Source: WJMT01 sp964456985
GTDB taxonomy: Bacteria; Acidobacteriota; Aminicenantia; Aminicenantales; Aminicenantaceae
Assembly (NCBI GenBank): GCA_964456985.1
Contig: CAYWDH010000040.1
Location: 1-25,575, forward strand
Length of the DNA stretch: 25,575 nt
Direction: 5' to 3'
Every line of letters starts with the position of its first letter. Within the stretch, counting starts at the first letter, position 1. Both the position numbers and the translations under genes were made by a program. Below the pieces are notes generated by a model. It saw only the letters and a program-made list of their open reading frames with translations, was not told the DNA's origin and searched no databases. Shown here in pieces: positions 1-8,977 of this stretch.

Positions 1-75
1 TACGCAGGAGCCGAGAAAAATGAAGAAGAATGGCGTTAAAAATCTGAAGGGAGCAACCAGTCATATCTGAATGAA
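1..75 (+). repeat. Right end of dispersed palindromic repeat R1 (copy A, truncated by window start)
   Basis: This stretch aligns by eye with 13866-13940. Both begin TACGCAG, share an ATGGCGTTAAAAATCT core and end near ATCTGAAT. Only the right portion is present because the window begins inside the repeat. The bactofilin promoter starts directly after it. No coding function is seen. Confidence 0.7.
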
Positions 76-81
76 ATCCTA

Positions 82-110
82 TTGACATAAAACAACACCC
101 CCTTTATAAT
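82..110 (+). promoter_or_regulatory. Sigma-70-type promoter of the bactofilin gene
   Basis: TTGACA (82-87) and TATAAT (105-110) are both perfect consensus hexamers, 17 bp apart. The predicted transcript starts near 117, giving a leader of about 28 nt with an AGGAG site at 133-137 before the ATG at 145. Confidence 0.85.
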
Positions 111-144
111 CATCACCTGATTCCCAACGCTCAGGAGTCAAATC

Positions 145-531
145 ATGCCAATGAATGAAACTATAACGTCCAAAGAACCTGTGAATCCATCCAATAGCCA
201 AAACTCAAAGCTAGGGGCCTCTCTCATTATTAAAGGAGAAATCAGAGGCAGTGAAGACCTTATAATAAATGGTCGTTTTATGGGAAAAATCTTTCTTGAA
301 AACAACTCTATTTATGTATCCCAGGAAAGCACAGTCAAAGCTGATATCAGGGTAAAAAATATCACTATAAAAGGAAATGTAGAAGGGAGCATCCATGCTT
401 CCGGCAAAGTCTTTATAACAAAAGAAGGAAAGATGACAGGAGATATAACAGCTTACCGCATCTCAATAATGGACGGCGCCAAATTTAAAGGAAGCGTAAA
501 AATGCTTTCTTCAATCCAGCCGTCCTACTGA
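145..531 (+). CDS. Bactofilin family cytoskeletal protein
   Basis: 128-residue protein with the bactofilin (DUF583/PF04519) pattern. After a polar, Asn/Ser-rich N-terminus, residues ~24-115 are a run of short beta strands with regularly spaced Gly and hydrophobics (GEIRGSEDLIINGRFMGKI, then IKGNVEGSIHASGKVFI and MTGDITAYRISIMDGAKFKGSV). This is the right-handed beta-helix that polymerises without nucleotide. Known bactofilins form membrane-associated filaments acting in cell shape, stalk growth or polar organisation; which role applies here cannot be read from sequence. The start at ATG 145 is favoured by AGGAG seven bases upstream; an in-frame ATG at 151 is possible. The gene is monocistronic, facing a convergent lipoprotein gene 69 bp away. 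No neighbouring M23 peptidase, a common bactofilin partner, is present. Confidence 0.88.
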   Translation: MPMNETITSKEPVNPSNSQNSKLGASLIIKGEIRGSEDLIINGRFMGKIFLENNSIYVSQESTVKADIRVKNITIKGNVEGSIHASGKVFITKEGKMTGDITAYRISIMDGAKFKGSVKMLSSIQPSY

Positions 532-542
532 ATATTCTGTCT

Positions 543-580
543 TCTTTTTTTAGTCCGGATACTTTTCCCTTAAAAAAAGA
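543..580. terminator. Possible AT-only hairpin between convergent genes
   Basis: TCTTTTTTTA (543-552) and TAAAAAAAGA (571-580) are inverted repeats with an 18-nt loop, lying between the convergent bactofilin and CsgG-like genes. The stem is only A-T pairs apart from one G-C, so it is a weak candidate for a bidirectional terminator. Confidence 0.3.
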
Positions 581-600
581 CCCTCATCACAAAGTACTAT

Positions 601-1356
601 TTACTTGTTATATCTGTAATAAGATTGCGGTGTCTTGGTCACAATATAGTCAACGGCAGCTTGAATACAGGCTCTTATGGCTTTTTCAACCGGAGTTTTG
701 CTGAATCCGCCCAAGGCAATAGGAAGAGAGCCCACTCTGGTTGCTCCTCCCAGACCAAAACTTTTCGCATCGCCTTCTACACTTGTGGCAGCCACTATTT
801 GAGAAGTATTGGCGTCGATAATACGGATATCTATGGCTACATGACCCTTTTTCATTCCTCCGGCCAGACCAACACCCAGAACCCTGGTTGCACCGCCAAC
901 TCCTGACTTAGATCCTTGAAATTCTGTGACAGCAGCTGTGATGATCAAATCAGCTCCGTATATTTCTCCTATTTTGGCTTGTGTTCCCTGTTTAACTCTT
1001 CCAGTAGCTCCCAGGTCCTGTTCCGCCATAACCGTGTCCAGCTGCTCTCTCTCAAGCACAATATAGCGGTTGGTATTGAAGAGAGCTGTGGTCAGCATAT
1101 CTCTCATCCCATCTCCGATCTGAGCCCAATTCATGCCGAACATTCCATACCATCCACCTGACCAGCCGCCTTTGGCTGTCTTATCGGTGAATTCACCGAC
1201 AGCAAGGCGTGCTTTAGGACCATTGTAATCTTCAGCTTGCGCTTCGTCTATGGAGGGACCTCCCGTGCTCGTCACTCTGGTCTTTGTGGTAGGTTCACAC
1301 GAACAAACCCAGAGGAGAACCATACAAATTCCAATTAATCCGATGAATCTTTTCAT
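601..1356 (-). CDS. CsgG/HfaB-family outer-membrane lipoprotein
   Basis: 251 residues. The N-terminus is a lipoprotein signal: MKR, a hydrophobic stretch (residues 4-17) and a VCSC lipobox giving Cys20 as the probable lipidated residue, followed by a polar Pro/Thr-rich linker. From residue ~48 the sequence follows the CsgG family (PF03783): ARLAVGEFTDKT, GDGMRDMLTTALFNTNRYIVLERE, then a Gln-rich helix and YGADLIITAAVTEF. Family members form curli or holdfast secretion pores, or act as periplasmic activators. No curli genes are nearby, so the substrate is unknown. A second hydrophobic/Gly-rich block (residues ~150-172) could correspond to the region that forms the barrel hairpin in CsgG. GGAGG lies four bases before the ATG. 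The lipidation would use the Lnt encoded later in the window. Confidence 0.8.
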   Translation of the reverse strand: MKRFIGLIGICMVLLWVCSCEPTTKTRVTSTGGPSIDEAQAEDYNGPKARLAVGEFTDKTAKGGWSGGWYGMFGMNWAQIGDGMRDMLTTALFNTNRYIVLEREQLDTVMAEQDLGATGRVKQGTQAKIGEIYGADLIITAAVTEFQGSKSGVGGATRVLGVGLAGGMKKGHVAIDIRIIDANTSQIVAATSVEGDAKSFGLGGATRVGSLPIALGGFSKTPVEKAIRACIQAAVDYIVTKTPQSYYRYNK

Positions 1357-1376
1357 CTTTCCTCCTTTCTCTCTTG

Positions 1377-1406
1377 ATTATAAAAGTGATACCCAGATAT
1401 TGTCAA
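1377..1406 (-). promoter_or_regulatory. Sigma-70-type promoter of the CsgG-like gene
   Basis: Read on the minus strand, TTGACA (1406-1401) and TATAAT (1382-1377) are consensus hexamers separated by 18 bp. The start site would fall near 1370, leaving a short leader that contains the GGAGG ribosome site. Confidence 0.8.
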
Positions 1407-1454
1407 TAAAATTTTAGTTTTAAACCGAGCATTGTCCCTTAAAGTATTAAGGAT

Positions 1455-1485
1455 TTTAGTAACTCTTCAGGCATTCTGTTATAAT
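1455..1485 (+). promoter_or_regulatory. uvrB promoter, probably giving a leaderless mRNA
   Basis: A perfect TATAAT (1480-1485) lies seven bases before the uvrB ATG at 1493. The -35 region is poor (TTTAGT, 1455-1460, 19-bp spacer). Transcription would start at about 1492-1493, at or next to the start codon. There is no Shine-Dalgarno sequence in front of the ATG. No LexA-like operator was recognised. Confidence 0.6.
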
Positions 1486-1492
1486 CCCTATT

Positions 1493-3484
1493 ATGAAACA
1501 CTTCAATCTGGAATCAAAATTCTCGCCTACGGGAGACCAGCCAAAAGCCATAGATGATCTTTACCATGGATTGAAAAAAAAGGTCAATCACCAGGTTCTT
1601 ATGGGAGTTACAGGATCAGGAAAGACATTTACCATAGCTAATGTGATAGAAAAAGCGGAAAAGCCAGTGCTTGTCATCTCACACAACAAGACGCTGGCTG
1701 CGCAGTTATATCAGGAATTTAAAAAATTCTTTCCTGAAAATGCAGTGGAATATTTTGTCAGTTACTATGATTATTACCAGCCCGAAGCCTATATACCCAG
1801 TTCTAACATATATATCTCCAAAGAATCTACAGTCAATGAAGAAATCGACAGGCTTCGAATGCATGCCACAAATTCTCTTCTCCAAAGAAAGGATGCCATT
1901 GTGGTGGCTTCTGTATCCTGTATCTATGGAATCGGATCCCCAGAAACATACCATTCCATGAGCTTCCCACTGCAAACAGGACAGGAAATCACGAGAAAAA
2001 AGTTATTAAGAAAACTCATAGACATCCAGTATGAAAGAAATGAAAGAGAATTTAAAAGAGGAACATTCAGGGTAAGAGGGGATATCATCGACCTTTTTCC
2101 TTCTTATGAAAACTATGCGTACAGGATCAAGGTAAATGAGAGGGGGATCAAAGAGCTTCTGCTGATTGACCCTATAAGAGGAACAACTTATGATTCGTAT
2201 GAGAGGATTTTAATATACCCCAAATCCTTTTTCTCAACTCCCCGGAGCATCCTTGAATACGCCATTAAAAAAATCGAAGAAGAGATGAAGGAACAGATTT
2301 ATTTTTTCAAAAAACAGGACAAGATTTTAGAAGCAAACAGAATAGAAGAAAGGACACTCTTTGACCTGGAGATGCTTTCTGAACTTGGATGGTGCCCTGG
2401 TATTGAAAACTACTCACTCTATCTCAGCCAAAGAAGTCAAGGAGAGCCTCCTTTCACTCTCCTTGATTATTTTCCTTTTGATTTTATTACCATAATTGAT
2501 GAATCCCATGTAACCATACCCCAGGTAAGAGGAATGTATAACGGAGACAGATCCCGCAAGCAGACTCTTGTCGATCACGGATTCAGACTTCCATCCGCCC
2601 TTGACAACCGACCGCTGAACTTTGAGGAATTCGAGTCTAAAGTTTCGCAATGTATCTATGTTTCTGCCACTCCAGGCGGATACGAGTCTCAAAAAACACA
2701 TCATGTCTATACAGAACAAATCATCAGACCTACAGGATTGATTGATCCGGAAGTGGAAGTCCGGCCCGTTAAAGGGCAGGTAGACGACCTTATGAGCGAA
2801 ATAAAAGAAAGAGTTGGAAAAAACGAGCGGGTCCTCATCACAACTCTGACCAAAAAAATGGCTGAAGACCTTTCAAGATACTACCATGACTTAGGAATTA
2901 AAGTCCGTTATCTCCATTCTGATATAGACACTCTGGAAAGAGTAAAGATTCTCAGGGACTTGAGAAGAGGCCAATTTGATGTTTTGGTCGGAATAAATCT
3001 TCTCAGAGAGGGTCTTGACCTCCCAGAAGTCTCTTTGGTAGCCATTCTGGATGCAGACAAAGAAGGCTTTCTGCGTTCCTTCACTTCTCTCATCCAGACT
3101 TTCGGTCGCGCAGCCAGAAATGTATCGGGAAAGGCTATTCTCTATGCGAACACCTTAACCGACTCCATACGATACGCTGTCAATGAAACAAACAGAAGGC
3201 GCCAGATTCAAAAAAACTATAATGAAAAAAATAATATAACTCCTCAATCCATAAAGAAAAACATTGATGATATATTGAACAGTGTTTATGAAAAAGACTA
3301 TTTTCAGTATCCGGAGATCTCAGAGGAGAAGCTCCAATATATGTCTCCGGATGTCATTGTAAAAAAGGTAAGAGAACTGGAAAATAAAATGAACCGGGCG
3401 GCTGAACGACTCGAATTTGAAAAAGCTGCCAAGTACCGTGACAAATTATATGAAATTCAAAAATTCCAGATAGAAAACACGTGA
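1493..3484 (+). CDS. uvrB: Excinuclease ABC subunit B (UvrB)
   Basis: 663 residues, normal family length. UvrB is the damage-verifying helicase-like subunit of nucleotide excision repair; UvrA loads it and it then recruits UvrC. Visible landmarks are Walker A GVTGSGKT (residues 38-45), the beta-hairpin that clamps DNA (YYDYYQPEAYIPSSN, 91-105), the DESH box (336-339), the YVSATPG motif, helicase motifs V/VI (GINLLREGLDLPEVSL and QTFGRAARN), and a C-terminal UVR motif with the ELENKMNRAAERLEFEKAA pattern at ~629-647, which contacts UvrC. The start matches the family N-terminus (FNLESKFSPTGDQPKAI). The next gene, uvrC, begins one base after the stop, so the pair is co-transcribed and probably translationally coupled. 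Confidence 0.98.
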   Translation: MKHFNLESKFSPTGDQPKAIDDLYHGLKKKVNHQVLMGVTGSGKTFTIANVIEKAEKPVLVISHNKTLAAQLYQEFKKFFPENAVEYFVSYYDYYQPEAYIPSSNIYISKESTVNEEIDRLRMHATNSLLQRKDAIVVASVSCIYGIGSPETYHSMSFPLQTGQEITRKKLLRKLIDIQYERNEREFKRGTFRVRGDIIDLFPSYENYAYRIKVNERGIKELLLIDPIRGTTYDSYERILIYPKSFFSTPRSILEYAIKKIEEEMKEQIYFFKKQDKILEANRIEERTLFDLEMLSELGWCPGIENYSLYLSQRSQGEPPFTLLDYFPFDFITIIDESHVTIPQVRGMYNGDRSRKQTLVDHGFRLPSALDNRPLNFEEFESKVSQCIYVSATPGGYESQKTHHVYTEQIIRPTGLIDPEVEVRPVKGQVDDLMSEIKERVGKNERVLITTLTKKMAEDLSRYYHDLGIKVRYLHSDIDTLERVKILRDLRRGQFDVLVGINLLREGLDLPEVSLVAILDADKEGFLRSFTSLIQTFGRAARNVSGKAILYANTLTDSIRYAVNETNRRRQIQKNYNEKNNITPQSIKKNIDDILNSVYEKDYFQYPEISEEKLQYMSPDVIVKKVRELENKMNRAAERLEFEKAAKYRDKLYEIQKFQIENT

Positions 3485-3485
3485 C

Positions 3486-5273
3486 ATGAAGGATAAAAAA
3501 AGGCAAAGACTGATCAAAACAGTCCAGAAGCTTCCATCAAAACCGGGGATATATCTTTTTAAAAACCAAACCAACAAAACCATATACATAGGTAAAGCCC
3601 GCTCCCTTAAAGAAAGGGTAAGGTCTTATTTTTCTTCTCCATCCGACCCAAGGATCCATACTATTTTAAATGAAACTCACAACATCGACTTTATCATCAC
3701 AGACTCTGAACGGGAGGCATTTATTCTTGAAAACAATTTCATCAGACAGTACCAGCCGAAGTATAATCTCAGATTAAAAGACGACAAAAGTTATCCTTAT
3801 ATAAAGGTCACGGTTCAGGATAAATATCCAGCCATCTATCTCTGCCGCAGAAGCGAATCTGACAATGCAAGATACTTCGGGCCGTTCACTCCTTCCTCTG
3901 TTGCCCGCAAGACAATAAACCTTATAAACAGGCAATTCGGTATAAGAAGCTGTAAGGAAGATATTCCGGGAAGAAGAAAAAGACCCTGCTTGGAATACGA
4001 TATAAACCAATGCTCTGCCCCGTGTGTGGAGATGATTAATGAATCAGACTACAAGGACGATGTCAAAAATGCGCTGCTTTTTTTAGAAGGAAAAACCGAA
4101 AAGCTCAAAAGCAAATTGAAAACAAGAATGACTCAAGCTTCACAAAAACATGATTTTGAAAAGGCCAAACAATTGAGAGACCTCCTTCTCTCTCTGGATC
4201 AAATAAGAATCAAACCAAAAATCATCTCTGTCAAGGCGGAAGATAAAGACATATTCGGATTTTTTAGAAAACAGGACACCGTAGCGCTCTATGTTTTTCT
4301 TATGCGAAAAGGAAAAGTCATTGAATCTTCAAGCTGGACTGTCAGTGCAAAAAAAACAAACAATAAAAAAATCCTGTACAACCAGATAATGGAATTTTAT
4401 TCAAGCCAGAATGATACTCCTGATAAAATCCTGGTTCCTTTTGAGCCGGCTAAAAAAGCCCAGCTATTGAAGAAAATCAGCCGCACAGAAAAAAAATCCT
4501 TTATTTTGCAGATCCCGGAAAGAGGAAACAACAAAAAAATTGTGGACCTGGCTGTTCGAAATGCTGAAATGAGCCTTCTTAGAAGAACAATCAAACTGAA
4601 TCCTTTAAAAGAACTGCAGCGGCTCTTCAATCTTAAGTCGCTTCCAAAAAATATAGAGGGAATTGATATTTCAAATACCGGAGGAAAGGAATCCGTTGGA
4701 TCTGTCGTTGTATTCAAGAACGGGAAACCTTCCAAGAAAGATTACCGAAAATTTAAAATAATGACAGTGACAGGTCCTGATGATATACACAGTATTCAAG
4801 AAATAGTCTTAAGAAGATACAAAAAATTAGCGGATGAAGAGATTCCTCTCCCTGAACTCATTCTTATAGATGGCGGCAAAGGCCAGCTCCATGCCGCTCA
4901 GAAGACTCTCAATGACATCGACCTCCCCAATATCCCTGTTATCTCCATCGCAAAAAAACAAGAAATCATATTCACTGATCCAGCAAAAGACGGTATAAAA
5001 CTGGATAGGACATCATCCGCTTTAAAACTTCTCCAGCACATCCGTGACGAAGCTCACCGTTTTGCCATTAGTTATCATCGTAAACGGCGCAGAAAAAAAA
5101 GTTTTGAATCATTTTTGGATGGGATTCCGGGAATAGGGCCTAAACGCAAATCAGTTCTCCTCGAGAGATATGGAAATATAAAAGACATCCTTCAGGCTCC
5201 TGTGAATGAAATAGCCAAGTTTATCGGGAAAAAAGCCGCCAGTGACCTTAAGTCATTCCTGCAGAAAAAGTAA
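3486..5273 (+). CDS. uvrC: Excinuclease ABC subunit C (UvrC)
   Basis: 595 residues, typical for UvrC, the dual-incision nuclease that cuts 3' and then 5' of a lesion bound by UvrB. The N-terminal GIY-YIG nuclease domain is clear (GIY at 21-23, YIG at 34-36, then KARSLKERVRSYF). A Cys-containing stretch (SCKEDIPGRRKRPCLEYDINQCSAPC) follows, as in many UvrC proteins. A UVR motif (QKHDFEKAKQLRDLLLSL, ~213-230) binds UvrB. The C-terminal half carries the RNase H-like endonuclease (GIDISNTGGKESVGSVVVF and LILIDGGKGQLHAA). A helix-hairpin-helix tail (GIPGIGPKRKSVLLERYG) is near residues 550-567. There is no good ribosome site; the ATG at 3486 depends on the uvrB stop just upstream. It ends 15 bp from the convergent phosphatase gene. 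Confidence 0.98.
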   Translation: MKDKKRQRLIKTVQKLPSKPGIYLFKNQTNKTIYIGKARSLKERVRSYFSSPSDPRIHTILNETHNIDFIITDSEREAFILENNFIRQYQPKYNLRLKDDKSYPYIKVTVQDKYPAIYLCRRSESDNARYFGPFTPSSVARKTINLINRQFGIRSCKEDIPGRRKRPCLEYDINQCSAPCVEMINESDYKDDVKNALLFLEGKTEKLKSKLKTRMTQASQKHDFEKAKQLRDLLLSLDQIRIKPKIISVKAEDKDIFGFFRKQDTVALYVFLMRKGKVIESSSWTVSAKKTNNKKILYNQIMEFYSSQNDTPDKILVPFEPAKKAQLLKKISRTEKKSFILQIPERGNNKKIVDLAVRNAEMSLLRRTIKLNPLKELQRLFNLKSLPKNIEGIDISNTGGKESVGSVVVFKNGKPSKKDYRKFKIMTVTGPDDIHSIQEIVLRRYKKLADEEIPLPELILIDGGKGQLHAAQKTLNDIDLPNIPVISIAKKQEIIFTDPAKDGIKLDRTSSALKLLQHIRDEAHRFAISYHRKRRRKKSFESFLDGIPGIGPKRKSVLLERYGNIKDILQAPVNEIAKFIGKKAASDLKSFLQKK

Positions 5274-5288
5274 ATACAAAAACTGAGC

Positions 5289-6968
5289 TTATTCTCTCTT
5301 TATAATCACTGCGGTCATATCATCCATCCTATCTGCCCCGATTATGAATTCATTAAGCTGTTTCAATAACTCATCTATAATTTCTGATGGCTGCTGCTTT
5401 CTGTAGCTTTTGATAAAATCTCTCAAACCTTTCTCTCCAAACTCCTCATTCTTTTTGTTCCGGCTCTCAGTAATTCCATCTGTATAAAACACAATAACGT
5501 CTCCGGGATCTAAATGCCCTTTTCTTTTTTCATACGAGACGGAAGGAAACATCCCCAGGCTCAGGCCGCAGCTTTCCAGACAAGATATTCTTCTTTTTCT
5601 ATCTATAAGCAAAGGAGGATTATGCCCTGCATTGACATAGATAAAATCTCCGCTTTTTTTATTCAGTTCTAAAAAGAAAAACGTTATGAATGAATTGCTG
5701 GCCGAGCTTTCATTGACAAAATCGTTCAACCGGCAGGCCATCCCCTCCACTGTCGAATCTTTACTGACCTCTGAATGAAGGGAGGCTCTTAAGGAAGCCA
5801 TTAATAACGAAGCACCTACACCTTTGCCGGAAACATCGGCAATGGCTATCCCTATACGATCGTCATCGATAAGAATGTAATCGTAATAGTCTCCACCTAC
5901 CTGCTGGCAGGGAATGTTGATCCCTGAAACTAGATATCCTTCTATTTCAGGGTCTTTTTTAGGAAGAAAATCTCTTTGTATTTTAGCAGCCAGGTCCAGT
6001 TCCTTTTCCATTTTCTCCTTTTCTATAGACTTGTCAATCAGTCTGGAGTTCTCAATCTTCACTGCAGCTAAATTAGATAACAACGTCAGAAGTTTCAGGT
6101 CTTCTTCGTTGAACTGCTTGCTCAATGATATGCGGTCCGAATATATGATTCCTATGATCTCCTTATTGTTCCACAAAGGGACACACATGGCTGAACTGAT
6201 ATTAAATCTTATGACACTGTCCTGAGCTTTAAACCTGGGATCCGCCTGTACGTCAGAAACTAAGATTGAAGAATGTTTGTTCACAGCCATGTCAACAATA
6301 CTCTGGCTTACATTTATCTTCTTATTCATCAGGCTAGTATTGTTGACGCGTATGACTTTTGGAATGAACTGGACAGGATTCCCCTCTTTTATCATGAGGA
6401 CTCCTCTGTCCATGGGAAGATTCTCACATATGAGATCCATAATATGTTCTAATAATTCACTAAGGGGTTTGTGCAGCACAAGGGTTTTACTGACCTCACT
6501 GATAACAGACAGAGATTTATGTTCCGATTTGATCTTCTCAATATCAAACGCTTTCTCTGTGGCTTCTATGGTGGTGCTCACATCCGGTTTTCTCAGTATA
6601 TCCTCAAGATGCATTATGGTATTGACATTCACAGAAGAGGACGGAGAATCTGTAATCTCAACATTGGTGGACAGTTTCTTATTAAAAACAATCCTTGTCG
6701 ATCCAATAAGGATCTCATCACCTTCTTTGAGTCTGACTTCAGATTTTATCTTCTCGCCATTCAGAAAAGTCCCGTTTTTGCTGTCATTATCTTTAAGTAT
6801 AAAGTCTTTTCCCGACCTTTCTATCCGAGCATGAAATCCTGAACAAAAAGGGTCGGAAATTGCTATATCATTATCGCTTGATCTCCCCATGGAGACTTTG
6901 TCATCTTTAAAATCATAGGAAAAGGAATCTTTTGCTTTCGGATAAACAAATAACTGAACGTCTTTCAT
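5289..6968 (-). CDS. FHA-GAF-PP2C (SpoIIE-type) serine/threonine phosphatase
   Basis: 559 residues in three parts. Residues ~1-100 are an FHA domain, with the phosphothreonine-binding pattern GRSSDNDIAI...FHARI and NDSKNGTFLNGEKI. Residues ~150-305 look like a GAF sensor domain (SVISEVSKTLV..., ending LAAVKIENSRLID), followed by a short linker helix. Residues ~330-557 are a SpoIIE/RsbU-type PP2C phosphatase: AAKIQRDFLPK, GGDYYDYILIDDDRIGIAIADVSGKG, NAGHNPPLL and VIVFYTDGITES, with the metal-binding Asp residues kept. Such enzymes usually dephosphorylate anti-sigma-factor antagonists. No antagonist, kinase or sigma gene is adjacent, so its partner is elsewhere. The FHA domain suggests input from a Ser/Thr kinase. 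The TATAAT box ends only 10 bases before the ATG and there is no ribosome site, so the mRNA should be almost leaderless. Confidence 0.92.
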   Translation of the reverse strand: MKDVQLFVYPKAKDSFSYDFKDDKVSMGRSSDNDIAISDPFCSGFHARIERSGKDFILKDNDSKNGTFLNGEKIKSEVRLKEGDEILIGSTRIVFNKKLSTNVEITDSPSSSVNVNTIMHLEDILRKPDVSTTIEATEKAFDIEKIKSEHKSLSVISEVSKTLVLHKPLSELLEHIMDLICENLPMDRGVLMIKEGNPVQFIPKVIRVNNTSLMNKKINVSQSIVDMAVNKHSSILVSDVQADPRFKAQDSVIRFNISSAMCVPLWNNKEIIGIIYSDRISLSKQFNEEDLKLLTLLSNLAAVKIENSRLIDKSIEKEKMEKELDLAAKIQRDFLPKKDPEIEGYLVSGINIPCQQVGGDYYDYILIDDDRIGIAIADVSGKGVGASLLMASLRASLHSEVSKDSTVEGMACRLNDFVNESSASNSFITFFFLELNKKSGDFIYVNAGHNPPLLIDRKRRISCLESCGLSLGMFPSVSYEKRKGHLDPGDVIVFYTDGITESRNKKNEEFGEKGLRDFIKSYRKQQPSEIIDELLKQLNEFIIGADRMDDMTAVIIKRE

Positions 6969-6978
6969 AACCCATTAA

Positions 6979-7008
6979 ATTATAGCCCTATTCAAACTAA
7001 AATATCAA
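6979..7008 (-). promoter_or_regulatory. Promoter of the phosphatase gene, near-leaderless
   Basis: On the minus strand, TTGATA (7008-7003) and a perfect TATAAT (6984-6979) are 18 bp apart. The start codon is at 6968, so the 5' leader would be about 3-5 nt. No Shine-Dalgarno sequence is present. Confidence 0.7.
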
Positions 7009-7024
7009 GAAGATGGAACATCAT

Positions 7025-8977
7025 TCATATTCCAATGAATATGAGTCTTGCAATAAAACTAATGAGCAATGCCACTGAAGTATTCAACAGAACAGACAGT
7101 AAAGCCCATTTTCTTCCTATTTCTTTCCATATAATGGCAACTGTAGACAGACAAGGAATAAAAAAACTGATAAATATGGTGAAGACAATAATCTGTTGTT
7201 GAGATACTACGGTCAAAAGTTGACTGTAATCAACCCCCAAAGCCTGAAGCATCATGATAAGAGAGAGCTCTTTTCTTAAAAACCCAAAGATCAAAGTGAC
7301 GCCTAATTCTTTGGGCAATCCAAGAATATGCTCGACAACAGGTGAAAGAGCGATATTAATGACTCTGTCTACATGAAAAAATTGAAGAAGGCCCAGCACC
7401 ACACTTCCTGCTATCAAGATAGGCCATGCAAATCCAATAAAAGATTTCAACTGAAAATAGACTTTCTTAAAGACATTGGAGATAGAAGGAATTTTTAAAG
7501 AAGGTATCTCAAGGATAAGACCCGGAGATTGTGTTTTAAAAAACAATGAGATCACCCTCCCCAAAAAAGCCACAAGGAGCATATTAAAGAGATAAAAGAC
7601 CACAGCCCATAAAGGCCCTAAATAAAAAGCGACCAGTGCCAGAATAATAGTGGTCCTTGCAGAACATGGGATAAAAGGGATCAACAACGTTGTGATGATT
7701 TTATCCCGCTTTGATTCAAGGATCCGGGTTGAGACGACTGCCGGAACATTGCATCCGAAACCAAGCATAAAAGGAGAAACAGATTTTCCATGAAGCCCTA
7801 TCTTATGCATCAGTGTATCCATTAAGAATCCGACCCTCGATAAATATCCGATATCCTCAAGAAATGACATCAATAGAAGCAAAGGAATGAAATAAGGAAG
7901 AACAATGGCTATTCCGCCTCCTATTCCCTGTATGAGACCATCTGTTAGATACAATAAAACTCCTTTTCCCAAGAAGTCGGATAAAACGCCCCTCAATGCG
8001 GTTAAAGGGGCCAAAAGCAACTCCTCGATAGGGCTTGCCACGATAAAAATGATCAGAAAAAAGCTGATAAACACACAGAGTAAAATAAAATAACCCCAAA
8101 AGGGATGCATAATGATATCATCCATGCTCTCTGAAAAGCTCGCCTTTTTCCTCCGGGTTACCTTACAGCAATCTTCAAATATTTTAAGGGCAAGATGATG
8201 TCTTTCTGCGGCAATGACCTCATATGCCGGCACATCATGATTCCTGTGAAGCTCATCCCTTGCTTTGTCTATGCTGTTCTTTAAAGGAAGACTTATCTCC
8301 TGGATCATCCGGTTAAAAGACGGTCTTTCCAGCTCTATGGATTTGATAGCTGTGAATCTTTTATTGGCTACAGATAGAAATTCATCCGGAATCAATTTCT
8401 CCACTTCTCTAATTTTTTCTTCCACGTCTTTGGACCAGACTAGTCTCTTTGGTTTCCTGCATTCATCAAGACAGGATATGGCTTTGTCCAGCAGCTCCTT
8501 GACTCCTCTTCCACGAGAAGCTATAGTGGAAATGACAGGAATTCCGAGTGTCTCCTCCAGCTTGTTAGGATCAATTTCTATTCCCTTTTTTTCCGCCAAA
8601 TCTGTCATGTTCAATGCCAGAACCATTGGATATTCAAGTTCCATCAGTTCCAGTGTCATCTCCAGGCTTCTTCCGAGTATGGAAGCGTCTACAACATTTA
8701 TCACCAGATCAGGTTTTTCAACAAAGAGATGTGTGAGAGCCACCTTTTCGGCCTCATCTGCAGGATTAAGAGAATAAGTTCCCGGCAGATCTATGATATT
8801 GAACAATCTTCCTTTGACACTGAGTTTACTGTGTGTGTGCTTGACAGTCGTTCCTGGAAAATTCGATGTGACGGCTTTAATCCCTGCAATAAAATTAAAG
8901 AGTGTACTTTTCCCGCAGTTAGGCTGGCCTATGAAAACTATATCAGGAATATCCTCTTTTTTATTCAAGAATATCAA
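7025..8977 (-). CDS. feoB: Ferrous iron transporter FeoB
   Basis: 650 residues, at the short end for FeoB. The cytoplasmic N-terminal G domain has G1 GQPNCGKS (17-24), G3 DLPG (63-66) and G4 NMTD (123-126), followed by a helical GDI-like region (~175-270). The C-terminal half has two Gate-type membrane blocks with about 8 to 10 helices: IMHPFWGYFILLCVFISFF, GIGGGIAIVLPYFIPLLLLM, LGFGCNVPAVVSTRILES, IPFIPCSARTTIILAL and FFIPCLSTVAII. The conserved Cys residues in the CNVPA and PCSA motifs are present. It imports Fe(II) across the inner membrane with nucleotide hydrolysis. The ATG overlaps the 3' end of feoA by 17 bp, which implies coupled translation. The cysteine-rich C-terminal cytoplasmic tail of the enterobacterial protein is missing, as in many FeoB proteins, and no feoC is seen. 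Confidence 0.96.
   Translation of the reverse strand: MIFLNKKEDIPDIVFIGQPNCGKSTLFNFIAGIKAVTSNFPGTTVKHTHSKLSVKGRLFNIIDLPGTYSLNPADEAEKVALTHLFVEKPDLVINVVDASILGRSLEMTLELMELEYPMVLALNMTDLAEKKGIEIDPNKLEETLGIPVISTIASRGRGVKELLDKAISCLDECRKPKRLVWSKDVEEKIREVEKLIPDEFLSVANKRFTAIKSIELERPSFNRMIQEISLPLKNSIDKARDELHRNHDVPAYEVIAAERHHLALKIFEDCCKVTRRKKASFSESMDDIIMHPFWGYFILLCVFISFFLIIFIVASPIEELLLAPLTALRGVLSDFLGKGVLLYLTDGLIQGIGGGIAIVLPYFIPLLLLMSFLEDIGYLSRVGFLMDTLMHKIGLHGKSVSPFMLGFGCNVPAVVSTRILESKRDKIITTLLIPFIPCSARTTIILALVAFYLGPLWAVVFYLFNMLLVAFLGRVISLFFKTQSPGLILEIPSLKIPSISNVFKKVYFQLKSFIGFAWPILIAGSVVLGLLQFFHVDRVINIALSPVVEHILGLPKELGVTLIFGFLRKELSLIMMLQALGVDYSQLLTVVSQQQIIVFTIFISFFIPCLSTVAIIWKEIGRKWALLSVLLNTSVALLISFIARLIFIGI

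Noticed and set aside
6277..6842. Long plus-strand ORFs (185 and 123 codons) opposite the phosphatase gene
   Set aside because: They are antisense shadows of a strongly conserved minus-strand gene, with low-complexity Ser/Leu-rich translations and no ribosome sites.
8265..8777. 170-codon plus-strand ORF opposite feoB
   Set aside because: Shadow of the feoB G domain; Ser-rich translation with no family resemblance.
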